64,000 nt of DNA from Atopsyche davidsoni (lineage: Eukaryota > Arthropoda > Insecta > Trichoptera > Hydrobiosidae): NCBI GenBank assembly GCA_022113835.1, contig JAILWY010000015.1:1364001-1428000 (forward strand). The letters are read 5' to 3'. Below, in pieces: positions 1 to 10,570 of the stretch. Under the pieces are notes generated by a model. It made no database searches. It was not told the origin of the DNA and saw only the letters and a list, made by a program, of their open reading frames with translations. The first letter of the stretch is position 1, and each line of letters starts with the position of its first letter. Made by a program: the position numbers and the translations under genes.

Positions 1-1329
1 AAAACTGCAACCAAAATAAAAAAAAATCGTTGATCATAACCAATAATAACATCAAACGCGTTTTGCTTTTTCATATAAATATTTTGTTAAGCACGTCAAC
101 TGTTGAATACAATGCATCATCACAGAAGACTGAATATACAAACAAAAACTTTATTATATCGTACTTCCAAAGCTAGATTTAATATCTATTTTGGAAAAAA
201 AAAAAATATTTACATTGCAATATTACAAGTAAAGAAATATTTTTAATAAAAACTCTTCAGTTCTTTAAATTTACCAAGAGGTATAATTTTTAGTGTCGTC
301 ATTTTATTAAATTAAAACCGAGTAAAATTTAAAAATGGTAATGGCAGATTGAAAGTAATTATACATAAAGCTCCTTGAGCTTTCAATAAGAAAGCTTCGA
401 CTGTATCTCTTTTAATTAACGATCAGGTAGTAAATTGATTTAGTTGTTTATTTTTTCCAAGAGCTTCTTTATGTATAAAAGCTGCCAGTAAGATAAATCG
501 TAGAAGAACATCTCCAATTAAGTATTGATAGATATCAATTAAAAAGTTTCTTAGGTTTTCATTTTTATCTAGGAGTAAGTCTTAAATATTTTAAACTGAT
601 AAATTGAAGCAATTCATTTACGACGTTTTTAACTTAAAAAAGAACTTTTCAAAACGCTGAATTTGTCACCATCAAATTATTTCAACAAAATTTCAAGCAA
701 TTGATATTTATCGATGTTTTATTATTGAACGATAAATACTGGGAAAAATATTTAATGTTTTGAATTTAGGATAAAACACAACCATCTCCATTGACAACTA
801 TTGATTTTAACAAAGTAATATTTTACCTAAAAAAACCGCAGTCATAAAATAAATGTATGCATTTTTTATGAACAAAACTCGACCGATAATTATTTTTTCG
901 GAGAATGTTACAATTTTTTTTAATGAGTATCTTTTTTCAGGATTAATACTCATATAAAAGGGTTCAGTAACAATACACTTAAGAACAATGGAAATACAAT
1001 AAAAACGGCTGCCAAAACCTACAGACACATCTTTTAAAAATATTTCATAATAAAATTGAAACGGGTCTTTACACACATTTTGCCCTGAGAGTGTTTGCAT
1101 TTGGATTAAAAGTATTTTTTTTAGATTCGAAAATAATAAGGTTACTCATACATTTTATTTCTAGGATTCAAAGAGTCTTGCTTATAAATACAATATTACA
1201 TTACAATGTAAATCCTTGAATATGGTTTCAATACCGGAACGTCAGAAGACTCAAAACATAGTCATACTCAAACAAGTTAAAGATATTCAAAAATGTTTTG
1301 GCGATTAAAATACAAAGTTTAAGAGATTT
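1..1329. other. AT-rich DNA, no gene seen
   Basis: Homopolymer-rich AT sequence. The longest open frame (807-1100, minus strand) has no recognisable domain and lies in low-complexity sequence. I see no transposon ends, RNA gene or splice-bounded exon. Confidence 0.6.
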
Positions 1330-2075
1330 GGAGCCGATTCGGCGTCTGGTAATTCATTAAACATTTCACTATCTTCATTCTAAAGATTACGACAGTTATG
1401 AGGGGCGGTGTAAAATCCCAAGTTTTATGGACCATCAAACAAAGATGGCCGCTTCCTGATGCAGGGCATTAAGTTGGGAGCAGACCCGACTCTCGTAAAA
1501 GGAACTCCACTACACAAAACACGGTTGATGCTCGAGACTCGGTGAGCTTGAGCTCGAGAAGGCTGAAATCGCCCCCTGAAACATTCCTGAAAAAATCAAA
1601 CGTATAGAAAATTATAAAATATGCATGTTCACTGAGGTTTTACTGAAGATACCTGCAATGTTTTGGTTATGCAATTTGTAGAAAAATACATTTTAATCAA
1701 TGCCGAAATACAATTATTCATTTAGATATTCCAAAAAAATATATCAATAAATTTTAAATTAAAAAAAAAATCAATATTATTTATTTAAAATCATTTTTAA
1801 ACTACTGCACTGCTTTTTTCGATAGATATTTGAGAATTGCGTTTCTGAGGCAGCCGGTTATTTTCCATGTCCGCATTACTGAGTGTGTATCGCCGTACTT
1901 CTCACCGAGGGCAAAGTGCCCGCGCCCGTCTCCAGTGGCCCCCAACCCCAGAGTCGCGGCCGGGCATTAACTTTTACGCCAGCAACTGCAGGGAGGTGAG
2001 CGCCTAAAGTGCATAAATTAACTGGGGAATTCAAATAACTGCGGTCTGAGGAGGCAACCAGTTACGTCCAAACTG
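1330..2075. promoter_or_regulatory. Two GC-richer islands, possible conserved non-coding elements
   Basis: Two blocks, about 1330-1590 and 1850-2070, are clearly less AT-rich than their surroundings. The first contains AAGATGGCCGC (about 1443-1453), a Pho/YY1-like core. The second contains GC-rich runs followed by homeodomain-type ATTAA sequence. Open frames are short in all frames, so coding is unlikely. A regulatory role is inferred from composition and motif content only. Confidence 0.25.
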
Positions 2076-2234
2076 CTTGACGTATACTTTAATAATAAAT
2101 AAAAAATTATATTTTTTGTTCATGAGCACTTTCAGTCTGAAATACCCCTTGAAAGACGAAAACGTGCATAATACAAAAATATTTGTAATCTCCTAACCGT
2201 TATGCTATTCGAGTAACAAAAAACTATCGCGGCA

Positions 2235-2271
2235 CACAGTTTGATAGCCGCTTTTGTCTTAGCTTCATCAT
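2235..2271 (+). repeat. 37-bp direct repeat, copy 1
   Basis: This 37-bp segment recurs at 3203-3239 with 33 of 37 bases identical, including AGCCGCTTT and GCTTCATCAT. The two copies bracket Helitron A and about 230 bp of further sequence. They may be remnants of an older repeat into which the Helitron inserted, or a segmental duplication. The family is not recognised. Confidence 0.6.
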
Positions 2272-2297
2272 TCAATTATAACACTGCTGAGAAGAAA

Positions 2298-2969
2298 TCT
2301 ACTATAATAATAGCCATTGTGTGTGTGTGTGTGTATGTATGTTTCATTTTTTGGTTCTCTATAGAATATCTTAAAAGATACAACGCTGATTTTTTGCACG
2401 TAAGTTTAGTAAGTTTTTCCGCAGCTATGTGCCGAATTTCAAGACGATAGGATAATATTTTCATTCATAAACTAATTAAATAAAACTATCAAATATGATT
2501 TATGTACGAATTATATGATTCTGTTGTTCACAGCGAGAATTTCAAATTTAGAATTTTTACAAAAAAACAAAATATGATGCTTCTAAGAAATTTCCAGTTA
2601 TGTCAGCTTGACACAAGTACCAATTTTATTTTTTAGTTGCGTTAGAAACTATTTATCACATCATTAATAAATTAAAATGCCTCCTAAAAAAATAACACCG
2701 TCTAAGCACAGCAAACGTAATTAAAAAAGAATAGCACAATTGAACGTGATAAAGACTGCATCTAATAAATAACAAAGTGATTCGTTGTTTGTGACACGAA
2801 ATGTGATATTTCCTAGAGTGGATTTGCTTTCGAAATTAATATCCGGTTATTAAAAATATATGTGTACAAAATGAAATCAAATATTCATCTGATTGTCAGC
2901 CAAACATATGTTCAAACACTAACGCATCGTTCATCGAATACGTCATTTTATGACGGGCTACATTTCTAG
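2298..2969 (+). mobile_element. Non-autonomous Helitron, copy A
   Basis: A rolling-circle (Helitron) element of 672 bp. It begins with TCTACTATAATAATAG and ends with CTAG (2966-2969), between an A on the left and a T on the right. This is the expected TC...CTRR structure in an AT target, without terminal inverted repeats or target duplication. A hairpin, CGTCAT/ATGACG with a TTT loop (2941-2955), sits 14 bases before the 3' end, as Helitrons require. An ATG at about 2677 opens a short frame starting MPPKKITPSKHSKRN and then a stop, which looks like a vestige of a coding start. A GT microsatellite lies near the 5' end. It matches copy B (13078-13742) along its whole length with scattered substitutions and small indels. 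There is no Rep/helicase coding, so any movement would need an autonomous partner. Confidence 0.87.
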
Positions 2970-3300
2970 TTTAAAATAAAACTCAAACTAAACCAAAATT
3001 ATACGCATTTGTTTTTTTTTTTTTTTTTTGTTTCAATTGCAAAGCTTCGTATTAATGTATCAATTATAAAAGAGCTTTGTCATGGCTGGTTTTTTCAGCA
3101 ACCACAGCAGGGCATGGCTCGGCACACCGCTGGTTCTCAAAATATAATTAAACCGAGCCCCATCGCTTCTCTTCTCAGTGGGAGACCAAGTAAATCACAG
3201 CTCACAGCTTGAGAGCCGCTTTCGTCTTGGCTTCATCATATAATAATTACGCGGCCGAGACTTAATTGAAAATAAACTGACCTGGCAGGCTATCATTTTA
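2970..3300. other. GC-richer segment downstream of Helitron A
   Basis: Starts with a poly-T run (3012-3029). About 3070-3260 is GC-richer and includes the second copy of the 37-bp repeat (3203-3239). Its open frame (3009-3212) begins in poly-T and has no recognisable domain. No gene is called. Confidence 0.4.
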
Positions 3301-4808
3301 GTTATGGCTAGCATTGCTTTTGTAGAGAACTGCACTGAAAATAACAGCCTTCTTTATGATAAAGTACACTTAGTTATGTAGTTCATTCGCTAAATGTTAA
3401 TGAAGTAATATAGTACTATTGAATCTCATTGTTTTCATTGTGTACTCACCTGTAGCTTAAAATATATGTTTGATTTATTCCGCAAAATTTTTATGTTCTA
3501 TTTAGTTATGACAAGATTAAAAAAAAAACAAAAGATAAAATAAAACCGCTTGTTTTATTTTCATGAAAGCGATAGAGCTTTGAAAGGCTGAAAACGGTTT
3601 TCAATGAAAAGCTATCAATTACGTTACACCCAACTATTTAAAATAGTTCAATGCATAAGCCCAAATAAAGTTGAAATTTAATCAGTGAATACGAGGATGA
3701 TGCGAAATGTGTTATGTTTTAAATAGCTTGTTAGTAATTATTTATTTACTTTAATCAATTTTTCATAATTATGAGTACATTTATAAAATAATAAATCGCC
3801 AAAGAATTTTAATAATAACATATGTACTCACTATAGACTTTACTTAAAAGGTAAGGTCGCAAAATGTAAGAAAAAAGAATATTAAGCAAGCAATAAGAAG
3901 CAGTCAGAAACAATCCCGAGATCAAACTCATAGCAATGTTTTTATTACTAAATTTTTTTTATTATAAGTTGCCTCGGGCTTTCAAAGGAATAAACATTTT
4001 TCGAGAAATAAACCTTATGTGATTGCATTGTAAACAAGCAGTACTTTTGCATACTTTCAAATTGCTTATTTAGAAAGGTTAAGTACTCGTAGAACCATGT
4101 TTGTGTTTCCACAACAATATAAATCCTTTGATACAAAGAGAAAGACTAAAATAAACACAAATTTTGGCACTGACTGCACCGTTTTCTATAAACGGGAACA
4201 TTTCCTTCCTGCATTGTTCTCTTCGTGAAAATTTTTATTTTTAAAATAAAAATAAACAATCTCAATTCGTGCCGACAATACTATTTTATTTAATTTGAAC
4301 CTTATTGATATTCTTTCTTATTATTTTCTTTAACCACTGTTTGTTTATTAGGCTTTGGTTTAACGTCGCAGTTTTAACGCTTCGGACAGATTTTGGGAGC
4401 AATTTTGCTATTCATTATTGTTGTTAAAATTCGTCGTAATACAAATTTAACTGGTCTCTCAAAGATTCCTGAATTTTGATAATTTTTTTTGAAAACCTTT
4501 CAAAGTTTTGAGTCTCTCAATGATGCTTATTGACTGTGTAGTAATCTATAATTATTCATAAGAAATTGGAGTTGGACCTGATTATTTTGAATACATTGCT
4601 GGTGTATTAATGTATCAACTAAAATAGTTTTTTTTTCATCGTATCAGCTTAAGCGAGGCTTGTTTATTTTTCCGGAAGTTGTGCTTGCGGTTCGCTTCGT
4701 GGTGAGCAAGAAGTCTGTACTGAAAAAGTAGAGCCTTCTGGCTGCTGCGAGGGTGAGTAACTCGGTGTTGGGCAAAAACCCAAGCCGCTTAACAAACTAA
4801 CTTCCTCA
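3301..4808. other. AT-rich DNA, no gene seen
   Basis: Low-complexity AT-rich sequence. An AG|GTGAGTACA donor-like string on the minus strand near 3447 has no exon-like sequence beside it. No transposon ends or RNA genes seen. Confidence 0.6.
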
Positions 4809-5112
4809 CTGACTGTGATTTGAAAGAACACTGTATGCAAGCGGACATTCACACAAATCCACCCTGTATACACGCAACCCTGCACTGTATCGTCACTTGT
4901 TTTAGTTTTTAAAAAAAATTATGCACAAACCGTTTGCAATAAATAAATAATGGGTTTCGATCATTTGACTGTGACTTGGAAAAACACTGTATGCAGGCGG
5001 ACATGTACACAATCAAGCATGTACTGTATCGAAGCATGCTTTGGTTTTTATATTAAGTACTACAATACAAATTTTGGGTTAAGTTGACTGTAATTTGGAT
5101 GAATACTGTATG
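4809..5112 (+). repeat. Old tandem repeat, about 2.3 units
   Basis: Three successive blocks begin GACTGTGATTTG (4812), GACTGTGACTTGG (about 4966) and GACTGTAATTTGG (about 5086). Each continues into ACTGTATG, and the first two share a GCGGACAT segment and CTGTATCG. Spacing is about 155 and 120 bp, so copies have diverged and lost sequence. The family is not recognised. An F1 foldback follows directly. Confidence 0.6.
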
Positions 5113-5132
5113 TATAGTAATTTTTTTTTGTT

Positions 5133-5316
5133 GAGTAAAATACTTTTTGGCATTATCAAACAGAGTTAACCTAACCTGTTTGATAATGCCAACGTGAAAG
5201 GTTAGCGAAACGGGTCACAAATAAAAACGATCATGTGGAAAATCACTAAAGTATTTTACTCAAAAATATTAAAATAGAATTCCACCAAGTACTCTCTGTC
5301 AAAAATATTGAATTTC
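5133..5316 (+). mobile_element. Foldback repeat family F1, truncated copy
   Basis: The right arm runs from the palindrome centre to the F1 terminus ending ATTGAATTTC (5316), through ACTCTCTGTCAAAAATATTG. The left arm is truncated but keeps GAGTAAAATAC and GGCATTATCAAACAG (about 5149-5163). The two inner arms, GCATTATCAAACAG and CTGTTTGATAATGC, are separated by AGTTAACCTAACC. Other F1 copies lie at 25113-25480 and 49627-49975. A hammerhead-like hairpin lies in the right arm (5177-5219). No coding sequence is present. Confidence 0.72.
5177..5219 (+). ncRNA. Hammerhead-like ribozyme motif (family F1)
   Basis: Order along the strand: UGU (stem I, pairs with ACA 5217-5219), UUGAUAA plus U (5180-5187), stem II GCCAAC/GUUAGC (5188-5193 and 5201-5206, one C/A mismatch) with a 7-base loop, GAAA (5207-5210), one-base-pair stem III C(GG)G, then UC with the predicted scissile bond after 5216. 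The core matches a hammerhead if C3-G8 is replaced by U3-A8. The extra U before stem II is non-canonical. Stem I is only 3 bp, so activity as a monomer is doubtful. The small hammerheads of Penelope-like elements are known to work as dimers. Confidence 0.45.
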
Positions 5317-5320
5317 TTGC

Positions 5321-6599
5321 AGTAATTAAGAGAAAATAACCTACAAGGCAGCAGGATTACATTTTTTGTAAATGGCTTGAATTGCTTCATTCAATAGTGT
5401 AAAATTACGCTATGGAGTGTTAAAAAACGCTATTAGTCATTAGATAGTCAAATTGCTTGTCTCGTTTAAAATAATAAGAAAACTTTCCACCAAATAACTC
5501 CTGACTTGTACGATAACCAAGCAAACCAATATACGAGTATCTTGCAATTGAAAATATTCAGTAAGGATGGGATAAAACTAAACCTTACCTTAATAAGCTT
5601 TAACACTAAGATCAGACAGACTTGAGTGAATGGATGATACACATAATACATGTATACGAATCTGTTCTGTTTTCTCCATGTTAAAAGAGGTTTTGTTATA
5701 TATTTTTTTTAATCCAAGTAATCCGTATGAAACTCCTCCCTGTAAGAGCGCGTAACAGAGTATAAAGCCTCTCCAGTACATTATTGACAAAGTTTATACT
5801 AAGTGCTTGAAAATTTAGCAAAGTTTTGTAAGTGGTGGATAAATGTTACGTCGCAGCTGAAGTCTCGTGTGGGCTTCTTTGGAAAAACTGGGATTTAAGC
5901 ATCGATAAAAAATTTATGGGTGTATCAAATCTTTTAAATAAAAAAATACAAGAACTTAATTATGTCACAAATTATTGATCAAACTGACTAAATCAATATT
6001 TGACATGCCTCTTTGGAGAGAAAAAGCTTTCTGTACTATATTTTTATACTCTCTTACACAACCTGGTTATGTTTATAAATAAATAATAGAGTAGAACAAA
6101 ATGAATAACGATTATATATTTTAAATTTAAAAAAAAACAAATTTTAAATAATTATAATTGCAACAGTAATAAACTAAATATAATTTATGAGATATTGAAC
6201 AAAGAAATAGCCGTGTGTAAAGAGAAACAAAGATATTTAATATTTTTGACAGAATGTACTTACTCATCTGCTCGTTTGTAAAAAGTTTGCAAAACTTCAC
6301 TTTGTCCAAAGATACGAACCTTGCATGTTGCCAAAATTAATCGCATCAAAAAATGATAATCGGAGACATCAATAAATGTTCTTTCAGTAAAAACATACAA
6401 AGATAATATTTTACAAGGATAAATTAGAGTTACAGAATACTTGCTCGCTTTCTCTACTTGTGTAAGTTTTTGAAATATGTACATTACAAATCCAATTACC
6501 TTGAAACTGTTGATCTATCTAGTTACAACGAGATTACATTAACTAGAGTACATCATAAATCTTGATACCGAAGTTATCTATAACGCAGATACGTTTAAT
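5321..6599. other. AT-rich DNA, no gene seen
   Basis: Several 60-75 codon frames occur on the minus strand (5466-6484), but they overlap one another, lack domains and are of the composition expected by chance. No repeats with recognisable ends seen. Confidence 0.6.
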
Positions 6600-6850
6600 C
6601 TCCACCGAGGAACATGTGAACAAGGTTCGCGGGCAAAAGTATTTTCGCATTCGAGATCCCGCGACTGGAGCGAATCCGCGAGCATAACGTGGCAGCGCAA
6701 AATTTATTGTTTAATTTAATTTATCCGGTAACTAATTCAATTAATATTAACTACATTTTGATAAGTGCCGGGGCTCGGTAGTATTTACCGCCGCCCCCAG
6801 TACAAACAGCGCGAAAAGCTCATGAAGAAAATTAAGCTTTCAACATAAAC
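6600..6850. promoter_or_regulatory. GC-richer island with homeodomain-type sites
   Basis: About 6600-6700 and 6760-6830 are GC-rich (GCGAGCATAACG, CCGCCGCCCCCAG). They flank an AT-rich strip with several AATTAA/TTAAT cores (6705-6750). Open frames are short. I infer a possible conserved regulatory element; this is not shown. Confidence 0.25.
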
Positions 6851-9014
6851 TTTGGCATTAGCACTGAAGCTGATGGGTTGTGTGTTTCTGTTTGCGAATG
6901 TATGCAGCACTGAATGATGTGAAGAAGCCTCTTGACAAGTCAATATCCTTCTTATGTGGGACACTCACGATACACCTTTAAGTAATAAATCAAGACAAAC
7001 AGTTTAAACTGATTGGTTTGTTAGCAATAGCTGCTCTGAGCTAATTGCGTTTAATTGAGTTTTGAATAATGTAAGTAATTTGTAATTCAAAAGTAAATTA
7101 TTGATCTTACCTTCATTCACCAAATCGACACTTTTTTTAAGCTTGATAATATATTACTACGTTCATAAAAATAAAAAATGGTTTTAGTTTTGATGATAAA
7201 TTATTTTTAAAGAGAACGACTTTTTAATGTAGAGTTTAAAAAAAAATTATATAACGCTTTTACCTGACACCTTATTAGCCTATTAATTAAATAGTAATAT
7301 ATTTTAAATTTAAAAATTAAAAACAGACGACTTTCTAATATAGAGTATTTAGAAACCAGTTTTTATTGTGAATTAATTATAATTTCATTTATATATAATA
7401 TGTGAATTCTGTAATAAGGCCTCGACAATGGTGATCTTGCATTTTCTACAATTATATGTTTTAATCTATAAAATATTATTACCTAAACATTATTGTAGAG
7501 ATAACATGAATATTTATTCAAATCAAAAGCTTTCAGCTAACTCCCTGAAACTCATAAGGTTTTATAACAAAGATAAAATATACTTTTTTATTCGCTTTAA
7601 TTACCGATAACATCGTCGTTTGAGCGTTTAGAGTCTAAATGTTACCTTTTAGGAGATTAGAAAAATTTAGTTACCCATTATCTCTTTAGGAGTTTGATTT
7701 TTATAGGCATTCTGCAATTCAATTTCGTCGGACATACAAGATTAATGTTGTAGACAAACCATTTCAGGTTACAGAATAGATAGATAATAAAAAAGAGTAT
7801 TAAAATCTCTCCCCTTAGGTCATTATGTTGACTTGAACCTTAAATCATGGAGTCTTCGAAGAGAAGAGATTAACCGAGAAGGTTTCCGCGAGGCTTTATA
7901 GTAACCCTGTAGAAATCTACGGTATATTGAAATATACCCATCGACCTACTAAAGGTAGATCTAAAAATTTAAATTTTTTTCAGTCTCCGTTTCTATATAA
8001 TTACATACAAGCTAGCTCGTTCAATCGTGAGTTAATAATTGTTATTTTATAATAAGCCAATTTTATAGTAGAAATATAATCCTAATGATATTTTAAAGAC
8101 CTTCTTATGAGATTAGATTGCGAAAATAAACGTTTTTTTAAATTTTTTTTCGAAAGATACGATAATGTGCTAAATGTAATCTGGCTTATTTCAATAATAA
8201 AACTCTCCCGTTTAACTTCGTTAGGCCCAGTACTGGGAATCGTTGCCCTTGAAGTCTGTTCAAATTTATACAACATCGTAAAATATGCTTTTTTTTAATC
8301 ATTTAATTAACTTTAGTATCTGACGCTTCAAGTTTTACTAACATCCTTTTTTAACATCTTCAATAGGTTTCATAGGCTTAGGCAGCATTTGCTATTAGAT
8401 ATTCTCCATTTTTGGATATTGTGATGCATCTGTGTCTACCAGTGCTTTGGATCTCATACTAGGACTATTAGCAGGGATTTAAATGATTTTGAGATATCAT
8501 ATTAGTACTTTGAGATACACAATGTTGTTACCGAAATTTTCAAAAAAGAGTTAGTAAACAAACGGGTTTCAGTCTCAGGTCGTCGTATTTGTTGGAATTC
8601 ACAAATAGCAGGACGTCACAACACACAATGAAAACTAAAATTCTATTAATTTATTTATATAAATTCGTTAAGTGTGTTTTGGGACTACGGGTTTTATGAC
8701 TGTATTAGGTCTATTTTTAGTCGTTTTCTTCGTGAAAATGATAATTTATTGTGATTTATTTTATTGTGAAATAAAATAGCACGAAGGCGGTATAAATATA
8801 TCTCCGACGGCGAAGCGGAGTATGGGCAATAAATACGAGGTTATTTTCTGTGTTTTTAATGGAAAATCGATACCAGCGATGTTTTATTGGTGGAAGCAGA
8901 TAGGACCGAGGCGACAGCGCCCACACGATACTCCTTCACTAACCTCGTTTCCTACGACAACTCTGCACTTTATGTTGGAATCTCTGGTAATATTACACTA
9001 TCAATTAATTAAAA
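6851..9014. other. AT-rich DNA, no gene seen
   Basis: No recognisable coding or transposon ends. A small imperfect palindrome (CTCCGACGGCGAAGCGGAG, 8801-8819) precedes the LINE remnant. Short frames near 8100 on both strands are mutual shadows. Confidence 0.55.
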
Positions 9015-9370
9015 ATGTTTGGGTAACCTTTCATAAGTGTTATGTCGTCTCAGTTCTCCTTTATGAGGTCAAAACTTGGACACTCAAGACCGCTACTATG
9101 CGAAGAATTGAAGCGTTTGAAATATAGCCGTATAAGAGAATCCATAAGATAAGAAAGAGTCTTGTACATAATGCGCAAAGAAAGGGAATTCTCGACGTTG
9201 GTAAAGTAGCAAAAGTATTTAGGCCACATTTTTCTCAAAGATAAGTATGGCATCCTCCAGGTGATTGTCCAAGGCAAAATCGAAGCAAAAAGGAGCTTTG
9301 GAAGAAAGAAGTTCACGGATTATCTTTGAGTTTTTAAAATGTGATGCTGGGAGAAGACTCGTCACATAAC
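9015..9370 (+). pseudogene. Non-LTR retrotransposon reverse-transcriptase C-terminal remnant
   Basis: A degenerate copy of the region after the catalytic domain of a LINE reverse transcriptase. The first part reads CYVVSVLLYEVKTWTLK and then RRIEAFE in frame with 9027 and stops at 9125-9127. After a frameshift, 9213-9329 reads YLGHIFLKDKYGILQVIVQG and then GKIEAKRSFGRKKF. These match the family pattern LLYGxETWTL...RRIEAFExW...YLGHIxR...GKIEGKRxxGRxxxxWL of insect endonuclease-reverse transcriptases. The catalytic FADD region is absent, and a stop plus a frameshift show it is dead. The clade cannot be fixed from this tail. Confidence 0.8.
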
Positions 9371-9589
9371 GTCACACAGTATCGACAAATTTTTTTTAAA
9401 GAATTTTTCTCGCTGTCTCGTGTGTAACTAAACTGTTTAAACACATACTGTATATTTCAATAAAAACCTCAATTAGAGCCTCATTAAAACTTGAAATTTG
9501 AGAGCAAATATTTTGAGGCCACTTTGTTTTTTTTTTTTTTTTCGGGCGATTAGCGCTTTGTGAAACCAATTGAAATCATCAGTGAGCAT

Positions 9590-10040
9590 TTTTTCAGTTG
9601 ATCGACGTTTCGAAAACCGGTGATTATCCGCCATCGACAGTCCAATTGTGCATTTCAAGGTCACGGCGTACACGTAGAATTTTTCACTCGCCGCCGGCAC
9701 ACTCGCTCGTCGTTCGCCGGAGGTGATTGATGGAGAAATTAAACCAGCTTAATTACGCCACCGGCGGAGAGGGCGCGCGTCGCGGAATCCAAAATGGCCG
9801 CCGCATTGTCACGTGGCCTGAAGGGGAGAGGGGGGGGGACCGGGGACCAGGGACCAGGGGGCAGGGGAGGGGGCACATTGTGACGCCACGTACGCCCCCC
9901 TCTCTCGCCAATCAATCACAGATATCAATCGTAAAAGCGATGCCCGTAATTTTAGTTGAGATTATACGAGAGTGTAGATCTGGCTTTGTTTTTGTCGTTG
10001 AGGGGGTCGGTTTTTTGCTGGTGACCTGACCACTGACTGA
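9590..10040. promoter_or_regulatory. GC-rich island with G-run tract and Pho/YY1-like core
   Basis: One of the most GC-rich stretches in the window. It contains many CpGs, CAAAATGGCCGCC (about 9790), CACGTG (9811-9816), a poly-G tract (9823-9873) and TGACGCCACGT just after it. A 100-codon frame (9727-10029) begins with ATG and crosses the G tract, giving a Gly/Arg-rich peptide of no known family, so I do not call it a gene. Possible promoter or regulatory element by composition; no TSS motif is convincing. Confidence 0.35.
9823..9873 (+). other. G-run tract, potential G-quadruplex
   Basis: At least six runs of three or more G on the + strand, spaced by 1-4 bases (GGGGAGA, a run of nine G, ACC, GGGG, ACCA, GGG, ACCA, GGGGG, CA, GGGG, A, GGGGG), with a GGGACCA-type short tandem. 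This satisfies the usual four-run G-quadruplex pattern. It stands out sharply in an AT-rich window. Confidence 0.6.
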
Positions 10041-10359
10041 AGGGTAGTTTGCATAAAGTAAATCGCTCTATAGATTGTAAAGATGCTGAATATCTAGTTA
10101 CTCAATGGACACAATTACATTTTCGGATACTGCGATAGAGCTCTCAGCAAACGTACATCAAATTCACTACGGATTATGCAATATATTTTTTAAACAACTC
10201 AAATTCTCTCTCAGTTGCATGACCAGGTCTCAAACTTCACATTTTTCATAATAAATCGCAGGCAAAAGTAATTTTTGGTGCTATTTTTACGTACTGCTTA
10301 TCCACGAACAGATTGAATAAATGCGGGTCTAATAATATCCCGGTAGATGATCATCGATG
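10041..10359. other. AT-rich DNA, no gene seen
   Basis: No recognisable coding, repeat end or RNA gene. Confidence 0.55.
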
Positions 10360-10570
10360 AGGGCCGATCATAATGTATCGCAGGCATCGATTACGTAATT
10401 AAAAGTGATTTTTGAGGTGTCGTTTGTGCCGGAATGTGGCATTAATTAAAAACGAGATTTAATGCTTGACAGAGTAATGGCGGGCGCGCTCCTTGCCACC
10501 CGTTGTTAGGGCGATATTTGAAAAATCCAATTAAAATCGCGCCGGACAACGCGATAAAAACATTAATAAC
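10360..10570. promoter_or_regulatory. GC-richer island with repeated TAATTA-type sites
   Basis: Contains CATCGATTACGTAATTAAAA, GCATTAATTAAAAACG, GGCGGGCGCGCTCC and CCAATTAAAATCGCGCC within about 200 bp. The mix of clustered homeodomain-type cores and CpG-rich blocks resembles conserved developmental enhancers. Inference from motif content only. Confidence 0.3.

Noticed and set aside
8801..8819. CTCCGACGGCGAAGCGGAG palindrome as a possible terminator or element end
   Set aside because: Isolated 5-bp arm palindrome in eukaryotic DNA with no partner and no repeat copies seen in the window.
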